NCBI GenBank assembly: GCA_951799425.1
Contig: OX637394.1
Span: forward strand, 5,343,501 to 5,407,500
Source: Ilex aquifolium
Taxonomy: Eukaryota; Streptophyta; Magnoliopsida; Aquifoliales; Aquifoliaceae
Direction: 5' to 3'
Length of the DNA: 64,000 nt
Part shown: positions 42,652 through 64,000 of the stretch, piece by piece
Position numbering within the stretch: position 1 is the first letter of the stretch
How the letters are laid out: every line of letters starts with the position of its first letter
The notes under the pieces: generated by a model
What the model saw: the letters and a program-made list of their open reading frames with translations, nothing else
What the model was told of the DNA's origin: nothing
The model's database searches: none
Translations under genes and position numbers: made by a program

Positions 42652-43443
42652 ATGGCTTCTTCTCTGATGGCCTCTCAAACCCTAACCCCGCGAACCCCTA
42701 CCACCTTCCTCCTAGTGGCTTCTTCTCTCGTGGCATCTAAAACCCTAATCCTCCGAACCCCTACCACTTTTCTCTCTCCTCAAAACCACCCCTCCACTCT
42801 CTCTCTTCCCTCGCATCCCAAACTCGCTCTCCCTTCATCCCCAAAAATCCCCTCCACACTCTCTCTCCACAATCCCAAACCCATCTCCCCAATCCCAAAG
42901 TTACAATCAAGAATTTTCGCTTCCTCTTCAGCAAACCCTGATACCACTATATCAAACACTCTGAATCCAACACCTAACTATTTGCTCACCGGGTCAACTC
43001 GAACAATCACAACACTCCTAGCTATTACTCTGACAATCTCAAAATTGTTCGTTCACAAGATCTTAATCTTCGGAAGCATTATGAAGGGGAATTTTCGGGA
43101 GACCTTGATTTACACGGCCGGACCAATGTTTTTCGCGGCGATGAAGGACTTGCCCACTGGGAATCTGAACACGCCGCTCTCGGTGGTGGCGGCGGGAATG
43201 GCGAAATGGCTAGACATCTACAGTGGGGTTTTGATGGTTAGGGTTTTGCTGAGTTGGTTTCCAAACATTCCTTGGGATCGCCAGCCATTGTCGGCGATTC
43301 GGGACCTTTGTGATCCTTATCTGAACTTGTTTAGGAACATTATTCCACCAATTTTCGACACTTTGGATGTCAGTCCGCTTCTGGCTTTCGCTGTGTTGGG
43401 TACGCTTGGCTCGATTTTGAATAGCAGCAGAGGAGCATATTGA
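42652..43443 (+). CDS. YlmG homologue, plastid YGGT-family membrane protein
   Basis: Single exon, 263 aa. The N-terminal 95 residues are rich in Ser, Thr and Pro and read as a chloroplast transit peptide. They contain a self-duplication: MASSLMASQTLTPRTPTTFL is followed by VASSLVASKTLILRTPTTFL. A first hydrophobic segment is at about residues 115-145 (TITTLLAITLTISKLFVHKI). The conserved YGGT region spans about 175-260: YSGVLMVRVLLSWFPNIPWD, RQPLSAIRDLCDPYLNLFRN, and a last membrane helix LLAFAVLGTLGSIL. By family, YlmG proteins sit in thylakoid or envelope membranes; the Arabidopsis YLMG1 group is linked to nucleoid partitioning or membrane complex assembly. The gene name is best read as YLMG1-1-like. 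Its start lies about 100 bp after the MULE-like element. Confidence 0.9.
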   Translation: MASSLMASQTLTPRTPTTFLLVASSLVASKTLILRTPTTFLSPQNHPSTLSLPSHPKLALPSSPKIPSTLSLHNPKPISPIPKLQSRIFASSSANPDTTISNTLNPTPNYLLTGSTRTITTLLAITLTISKLFVHKILIFGSIMKGNFRETLIYTAGPMFFAAMKDLPTGNLNTPLSVVAAGMAKWLDIYSGVLMVRVLLSWFPNIPWDRQPLSAIRDLCDPYLNLFRNIIPPIFDTLDVSPLLAFAVLGTLGSILNSSRGAY

Positions 43444-44124
43444 AGCAATTGCTGGGTTAGTAATTGTTTGATCAAGGGACAATCATGAAGTCTTCAAGTT
43501 TTGTTTCTGTTCTACCATTACCGTTAATCGATGCTGGAGAATTGTAGTAAAGTTGATACATTGTTTCTGTCATTTTCATAATGCTATTCTAGATTGTACT
43601 TCGGACATTTTTCAGGGAGTTTGAGATTAATGTGAGACGAAGAGGATTTGTCTGACCCATACATTTGATTAGTCACTAGTCAGTGTCCCAAGGAGAAATT
43701 GGACAAATTCATGCGGTCTTGTAAATATGTGTTATGTTCAGTTTTGTATGATAACTATGCACAAGTGAACTTGGATTTTACCATCTTGTCTCCAGCATTG
43801 TAGCCATGGAAGAAATTTTATGCAGAAAGGATCAATATTTTCCTCCATTCTTGTGGGCCTAATTGCTTCCCCAGAATGCAAAGCAAATGGAGATATAGAA
43901 TACGGCAACCGAAAGTGCTCCAAAGCAAAACAACTCCTAGTGATGAATGGGTGGCAGTTTTACAAAAATTTCCCATTCCTTCAGCCTAGAAATTAGACTG
44001 TTTCTCCATTCCAAACAACAAACTTTCTTGTCAGTTTCATCCCTGAAGTTGGGATTCTTTACTAAACACTAACAAGAAATCAAAATCTGACGCTGTAATT
44101 TACATATGAGCCCAAGACGAGAGA
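43444..44124. other. convergent 3' regions of YLMG1-like and HMCES-like genes
   Basis: The two genes converge here, so the 680 bp should hold both 3' untranslated regions. No other feature seen. Confidence 0.6.
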
Positions 44125-47100
44125 CTAATTTTTTCCAAAGTATGAAAGGAGTGTTGGTTGTTTATCACCTGCTTTTCCTTTCTTTCTCATTGGACTTGCG
44201 CTGAGGTTGGCAGTTTCGGTAGTAGATAACTTTGTATCAGCCAAAAACTCCTCATAGCCCCGCTTGCTTTGGAAATCTGTGGTTCCCTCATGCGAAAGAG
44301 TAGAAACATTAGGTTTCGAATCATCCGGATCTTCCACGGGAAGAGATTGAATTGATTGATGGTATATGCCCTCTTCAGTTTCAGGCTCTTCTTTCAAGCT
44401 CTTTGGCTTGTCTGTGCTCTCTTGAGTTTCAGGTTCTTTCAAGTGTCTTGGCTTGTCTGTGCAGCCTTGAGTTTCAGGTTCTTCTTTCAAGCTTTTTAGC
44501 TGGCTTGTTTTGATAAGTTCATCATGCGTATTTTTGACATATGACGGCTGTTCACTCTTGATTCCCTTCTTTGAGAAGAACTTTGAGATTGTGTTCGTCT
44601 CCTCAGCTTTCAATTGTATCTGTAAAACACTGGTATCAGCACATGATGATTATCTTCAGAGAGTAAGGGGGCAAGAGTGAGAAAATTTTTAGGAAAAAGT
44701 CTTCAATACTGAGCAGTTCACTACATTCAACCAGACAGTAGTCAAGTGGCACCAAATGCTTTACAGATTGACTTCTTGTAAGACGATTGCTAATGACCAC
44801 AAATGAATGGCACCAAATATTATATACAAAAAGATATTCCTGTAAGCCCGTTGCTAATATCCAAAACTTAACAAGACACTTATTTTTCTGGTGATACACT
44901 CTGCTCATTCCTCTCATTGTGCAACTTTAACATGGCCTTGTTGGTTATTCAGAGAGACCATTGACTACCAATTTACTTTCCTAAACTATTCACCTCCATG
45001 GTGTTGCAGTTATCAGAAGTGCAGAAAAACATTTTGGTGGGAGGCAACTAATATGAAAATTTGAGCAAATTCACTGGTGACTAGCTGGATTCTACTAAAA
45101 CTGGGATGTTGTAGCTTTGCTCAGTGGCTGCCATTACTAAACACTAAATGTTTGAATTCAACGAGAGAATCTACACTGCACCGATCATTAAAGTGCCTAC
45201 ACAGTTTCTCAAATGCCCATTTGTTCGTTAAAGTCAACAAGTCTTGCCTACATGATATTAATATGTACGTAGGAAAAGTAACAAGCCAAACCTCCTTAAT
45301 GCACTCTGGTCCATCAAAAGAAGGCTTGCCCATTGCAGGTGTCACTGGGTACCAGACCTGGAAATGAAGTTTAACTATCAATAAACTATCAACAAATAAA
45401 TAACACGTGTTTCTTATTTTGAGAAATATCTAACCAGGTCTGGCTGTTCAAACGGCTTAAGTATTGCATCAAATTTTGTAGATGCGGCACCATTTAGCCA
45501 CATATCAGTGGATCCCTTGTCACCCAAGATAACAGGCATTCTGTCTACAGTTGCAGATCAACAAAGCATGACGGATGAAGTGTTCAAGTTTGGTAGAGGT
45601 TATGTATTAAAAATGAAGTATTATGATACAGGTCAGAAACAGAAAAATCACACTCTCCCACTTCAAAAAGATCAACAGAGAATGAAAACAAATAGAAATA
45701 TATTTATTTTAGGACTACCAATCACTGAATACATTAAGCTTCTTCAGGATGGCCAGTGTTTGGTTAATCATCTTACAACCATCTATCTGAACTAAATAAA
45801 CTTAAAGATCAAACCCTACACACATCTTTGAGCCTATCAGTTCATCAGTTAAAAAAGTAATGAAGCCTAGCAGTTCATCAGTTAAAAAGGTAATTATTAC
45901 AGCAATCGTTGTCCATGAGAGAGGAAACTCAAAGTGCAGGCCATTTTCCTGGTTGTTAATGCAGCCTCAAAAAAGATATTGACTCTACAAAGTGTAAAGG
46001 TCTCCAATACACGTGTTGCCAACGGTTGTATTTCGTTTTTTATGCCTTTCATCCCTCATTTATTTTTCATTTTCTATGCCGTCCATCCCTCATATTGGTC
46101 ATTGCTGGACTCTGTTGCCACCTTACCGCTATTCTCCATTGTCCTTTTCAACTTTGTTTGTCTATAGTATAGCTCATACAAATCATGAATACACGTCAGA
46201 TTGCCTCAAAATTGATGTACTCTTCATTAAAAATGCAGGTACGAAACAATTGATTACATTTACCTGCTTGGCTGCTTTAATGTTCAGAAGGATTACAAAT
46301 TAGGATAGGCTACATGAATACTAAAATAAACATGACTTACCATGCAACCAATCTAACGCTGATGATGATGAAGTTGTCAAAATAGTGAAGGTGTAATAAG
46401 TTTCTCCTGCAAGGAGAAACAAACCGATTAATATCATAGTCCTACATGAGTAAAAATCTAGCTAATCATACTACAAGATGGAGGGGAATTTTTACATATA
46501 AAATATAACTATCCACATATGTAACTAATAGTGCATAAAACAAGGGAAATTGACAGACACGGCTATTATAATCTGTTCAAAAATAGAATTCAGGCCAGAA
46601 GTCATTTTTGATGAAATGAAGAGCCTAACCACGATAACCACCAAAATGATATTGGTGACAGTAAATTCCAAAAATAAAGTCTTCAAGCTTCCATCCTTAA
46701 AACGAATAATAGAATGGTGGTTCACCTTCCGAATTTTTCCAAGAATCATATAGAGCAGCAAGCACAAGGGGCCGGCCATCCTTAAAATGAATGTAATAAG
46801 GTTGCTTTTTTGACCCATCTTTTTTCCACTCGTAGAATCTGAACACAATGTTCAACAAAGATTATCCAGGAAAATTTTGAAGCACTACACATGTAACTGA
46901 TCAGGCAACACAAAATACACAGACAAAAGGAGCGGCATCTGTCCAGCTACGTGTTGACCTAAAACAGTATAAGCAATATCCTTAGCCAACATAAAAGCAT
47001 TCAGTACTTCAAAAAATAAATATGACTGCAATAGATAATAAAAATAATGACAAGAAGTGGCCAAATGGAACCAAGGTGAAGACTCCCCCCCTTCATTTTC

Positions 47101-48901
47101 AACAAATGCCTAATATAAATGAATGTGGTACTGCAGTATATATATGAGTCATATGCAGAGAAAAAGGGTGATATGGAAGACAGATTTTTCATAATAAACA
47201 GAGTGATAAGTACGTAATTGAAAACCAGTTGTAAAGAATACATAAATAAAGGTGACAGACTAGCAGCGAAAAAAAAAAACCCCTCTATGGCAGAAATGGA
47301 GTTTGGGATGATCCGGTGAATCTAAATTAGTTATCAGGATCCTATAACTATCTGAATGAAAGTCGGCTAAAAGAACACTGGGGTACCAACTGTTGTTACT
47401 TAGAGAAATTACTTCTCTGCCTTCCTTAGACAACTAGTTCTCGAAAATAAGACACTGAAAAAACATACAAATCATATCTCATAAACCATGATTCCTTCTC
47501 AACGAGGATTCATGCATTCCTCTCTCATTCATAGCACCGGATTTCAGAATATATTCCTGCAAAAAAGACGGAACAAGCACGCATTTGTACTAACCATTCT
47601 ACACACATACCCTTCTATGGCCACCAGGCACCGGTTTTTGGGAACAAGACGGCGAAAAGAAGGCTTCTCACATATTGACTCAGATCGAGCATTAAACTGC
47701 AATTTACAACATTCAGATTATCGAAATTTTACAACGCAAGAGATGTGTAAAACCTAAGATGCCATTAAGCAGTATATGATTACGGGAGGTATAATAAGGG
47801 ACTAGTATTAAAGAATGTGAAGTATATTTGCTTGGAAAACAAACAAAAAAAGGACAAAAGAAAAAAAAAACCCCACTGTTTTCCATGTCACTAGACTCAC
47901 TACAAAGTACAAATGGTCACAAGAAGCCACATTTTATGCTTATATTGAACATACAATTAAGATTAGACAATGTAATCATTGGATGCTAACATGTCCATGC
48001 CCGTCAAGTTGTCATCAGAGTGAATGACCTGTTTCCATACATTCAGAAACCGAGAAAATTTTTGTGGGAATTGCAGCCAGGGTTTGCATGAAGGCCTGAA
48101 TGACTGAAAGACAAGGAAACTTAGAACGAATCCTCATATTCAAGAACGAACAAAAATAGCATAACAGATTATAAATTCAGAGGGGCTAATCTGGCATATG
48201 GAGTTGGACCATTGGAGCCTTTTGAGTAGAATTGTCAAAAGGTCACAGAACGCCAAAAAGCACACGGATTTAGTTGCTAAAAAACACTTTTGCATATTGC
48301 ATAAAGCCTAGATATTCCAAGAAAACCTATGATGGCTGAAAAATAGTTAATTACATATTATCATCTTAGTTTTCACACTTCACGTTTAGCTAACTTCAAA
48401 TTTATAAAAAATGGATTAAATTCGAGCAGCACACACCACTAATATTGTGTAGTCCACAAAAACGCCCAGACTGTAGGGGAGGCCCTCAAAGTTTTAGTAG
48501 AACTCAAATGAAGCCAATGTAAACAAGCATAGCCATTACCATCTTGTAATGATCAGGTTTATCGGTTTTCTTGGTGAAACTGGGGATAAGCCCCCACTTC
48601 ATGCAGTGCAGAACCGCGCCTTGGCCGTCGGGCCCATCGTCTCTCCGAACAACCGGCAGATTCGACCCCGGTGAGACATTATATGACGGCCGATACCTAA
48701 AAACTCACTCAAAACCGACCTTAGCATATCATAACTTCCAATTCTTACATACATATACAAGTACATAATCTGAGTAGGAGTTAGAGGGAAACAGGAAGAT
48801 ATTTACCGGTCCATATCGACGGAACGGACCGGAGGACCGTTGAGATGGCAAGCCCTAGAGATATCATCGGCCCTGAGAGTATAGCGGCACCTTCCGCACA
48901 T
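44125..48901 (-). CDS. HMCES/SRAP abasic-site processing protein
   Basis: Eight exons on the minus strand: 48901-48807, 48696-48540, 47696-47611, 46838-46726, 46406-46341, 45544-45435, 45357-45292, 44619-44125 (395 aa). Phases agree throughout. Residues 1-230 form the SRAP domain. It starts MCGRC with catalytic Cys2, then MKWGLIPSF, Asn86 in FNARSES, Glu112 in AIEGFYEW, and His172 in WLHDRMPVIL: the full active-site set. By family, Cys2 becomes the N-terminal residue and forms a covalent thiazolidine link with abasic sites in single-stranded DNA, shielding them at replication forks. The 165-residue tail is plant-specific and disordered, with three LKEEPETQ..TDKP-type repeats. It ends in a PCNA-interaction box (QPTLLSYF, 385-392); a second PIP-like site, TNTISKFF, lies at 239-246. 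Expression and crosslinking were not tested here. Confidence 0.93.
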
Positions 48902-49686
48902 CACTACTCTCTCTGGTTTCTGCTCTGTTGTCTCTCTCTCTCTCTTTTCGCTTCTCGTCTTCTCTTCACTTCTCTGTTCTATGCAAGGTCAACCGAACAA
49001 TGGCGGGAATAAAATGGGAGGTGCTCGCTGTAGGCGCTGCATCGTCTGTTCGACGGAAGGTGGAACTGCCTGATGGCCGTTGGATTTTCAATTGCCTTGC
49101 GATTCGAACCGCTGTTTGGGAATTTAAGGAAAACAAATTATTTATTTATTTTTTATGAACACATAAAAAAAATAGATGTAAATTTTAAATATATTTTACC
49201 TCAGCTTTTAAGTTGAAAATTATATTCATTGTTTCAATTTGATTTTATGCTTATATTTCATCCATTTTTTTTGTGAAATAAATAATAGAAGAAATTATAC
49301 ATATTGTCTTCAAATTATGATTATTGTGTCAATTAAAATTTTATATTTTTTTGTATTAAAGGAGTCGTTGAACTCTCTAGCTGTTGCCAGGGCAATAGTT
49401 TGACAAGTATATAACTCACTCCAAATAATAAGATTAAACGTATCACTCAGACCGCCTTATATTCTGTACTAAGATTGTAATTTCTCAACTCCGAACTTTC
49501 CAAATTCCAATCACACCAGGCCGGCGCCAAAAGCATCTCTAGCTCTTTCTCTCTGCGTGTGATGATACATACGCTTCCACTTGAGATGGTGAAGGGTTCA
49601 ACTCTCTTCTCCGGTCGCCTTCCGATCTAATCGATTTCTCAGCCATTCTATCGGTCTGCCTAAGAGCAGTGAGAAGCGATCGGAAC
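48902..49686. promoter_or_regulatory. divergent promoter region between HMCES-like and AUG3
   Basis: The two genes point away from each other with start codons 785 bp apart, so this should hold both promoters and leaders. CT-rich leaders are visible at 48905-48975 and 49530-49560. The 76-codon frame at 48928 overlaps the HMCES leader and is not supported. Confidence 0.5.
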
Positions 49687-62843
<13,157 letters not shown>

Positions 62844-63186
62844 GTTTGTCATATGCACAAAAAACTCTGCAAATCAATGATCTTTATACTTAAGGGGCAC
62901 TATTTCCAGGCTCATCAATTTCTTTTTCATCATGTGAATAAATTTGGCATACTACTCTAAATATATTCTAATCTCCAATATCTGGATGCTTGGTCCTTCA
63001 TTTGTTATGGTGCATTTTGTTAATCCATTATGTTGGGAGTTCCTACCTATTTGCAAGTTGAGGCCCGATAGGATAGCGGCATTTAGTGTTTACATTTCAT
63101 TGTGACCCTCAACTAGTGGTAAAGGTTGGGCTACTTTGGAGGAGAGATTGTGAAGGTTCAAATTCCATGTAACAATTATATATATA

Positions 63187-63427
63187 CTACTCATAACCCG
63201 TGCCTGAAGGCACGATGAAATATAAAATTCGAACTCCCAAAAAATCGATCCCACTATGTTAAATTTTTTTAACATGTGTATACTATTAGATAATGTTTGA
63301 AATAAAAATTATGTTAAACTACAAATTAATCAAATATTAAATTATTAAAGATGTGATAAAAATTGAGTGATGTGATGTTTTTAGGGGAGAAAATATGTAA
63401 GGATAAATATGTGTTTTATTGTATAGA
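63187..63427 (-). mobile_element. short Helitron downstream of AUG3 exon 10
   Basis: On the minus strand the 5' end is TCTATACAATAAAACAC at 63427. The 3' end is hairpin GTGCCTTCAGGCAC (63213-63200), 9 nt and GTAG (a worn CTAG). The 241-bp body is related to the element at 3629-3998. It sits in the intron after the last AUG3 exon visible here. Confidence 0.72.
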
Positions 63428-64000
63428 TATATATATCCTGAACTTTGTATTGTTATTGTTATTCCATTTATCTGTACCCAATACCATCCATCCCAAACCT
63501 CCATTAATAGGGGACTAAATTAGGTATTATATAACTATCTTCAGAGACTGTTATAAAGAAATTGACAACGTAAAAACGAGTTACTAAATTTTACGCATAT
63601 TATTTTATTACTCCACATTTGTCGTGAAGGCTCTGCCAATATCTTTTCATATAGTTACCATAAGTTTTTTAGTTACAAATTCCGTGCTCAAATTCCATTA
63701 TTTATAGGATTGCGCATATTATATTCATTAAATTGCATTTACTGCTTGAGGAAAAACTTGTGGTATCTATTACTACTGCCAAACTAGGAAATTCAGTTTC
63801 CAAGTCTCAAATCTCAGTTAAGACCCGTGTTTATATTGTTTGGTGTTGGTGATACCCTTCCTCGCAGAGTTTAAGACAGTTATTTCTCCTTTCTGTCTTC
63901 TTTTGTATTTACTGGAGTGAGTCTTCTAAAGCATCCTTAGTTATGTTCTAGATTTTTAAAATTCCCTGTTCTCAAAGTTGTGAGGTTGATTTCTATAATT
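63428..64000 (+). other. AUG3 intron sequence to the window edge
   Basis: No further AUG3 exon recognised; the expected next segment (around TIPDLCWELAQLQD in relatives) is absent, so the gene continues beyond the window. Confidence 0.6.

Noticed and set aside
48928-49158. 76-codon frame between HMCES-like and AUG3
   Set aside because: Begins in the antisense of the HMCES leader, has a CT-derived Ser/Leu-rich start and no family resemblance.

Overview
The window is nuclear DNA of a flowering plant, most likely a eudicot. It has GT-AG introns, AT-rich intergenic DNA, plant-only gene families (STOMAGEN/EPFL9, DUF26 secretory protein, AUG3, plastid YlmG) and plant-type transposons (Helitrons, Tourist-like MITEs, MULEs, hAT, CACTA). 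I cannot name the species.

Left part (1-10 kb) is repeat territory. It holds an orphan exon resembling ribosome production factor 1, a series of non-autonomous Helitrons (3' hairpin GTGCCTTCAGGCAC, then 9 nt, then CTAG; 5' end TCTATATAATAA) and a MULE with a perfect 9-bp target duplication. Genes follow: a DUF26 secretory protein (10324-11127, +), a WHEP-containing asparaginyl-tRNA synthetase with an altered motif 3 (11388-14347, -), and STOMAGEN/EPFL9 (17764-18659, +) about 0.5 kb downstream of a solo LTR.

The 19.7-33 kb stretch is again transposon-rich. It contains a 1.1-kb hAT-like element with 8-bp duplications, two adjacent Tourist-like MITEs sharing TTA sites, a second copy of the MULE, and a complete 4.1-kb gag-only LTR retrotransposon with two nearly identical 564-bp LTRs and a CCTCC duplication. 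A dCTP pyrophosphatase gene lies at 33238-34180 (+). Directly after it is a head-to-tail array of four related Helitrons (34876-37928), each with an expanded GGT/GGC-rich core.

The right part is gene-rich: a small conserved plant protein (40887-41180, +), a YlmG/YGGT plastid membrane protein (42652-43443, +), an HMCES/SRAP abasic-site protein with a C-terminal PCNA-binding box (44125-48901, -), and the first ten recognisable exons of AUG3/HAUS3 (49687-62843, +), which runs off the right edge. One AUG3 intron carries a complete 3.6-kb hAT transposon with an open 790-codon transposase on the opposite strand, bounded by a perfect 8-bp duplication. The genes are independent units; the common theme is how many insertions can be bounded to the base. 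Exon coordinates were derived by eye from splice sites and family resemblance.
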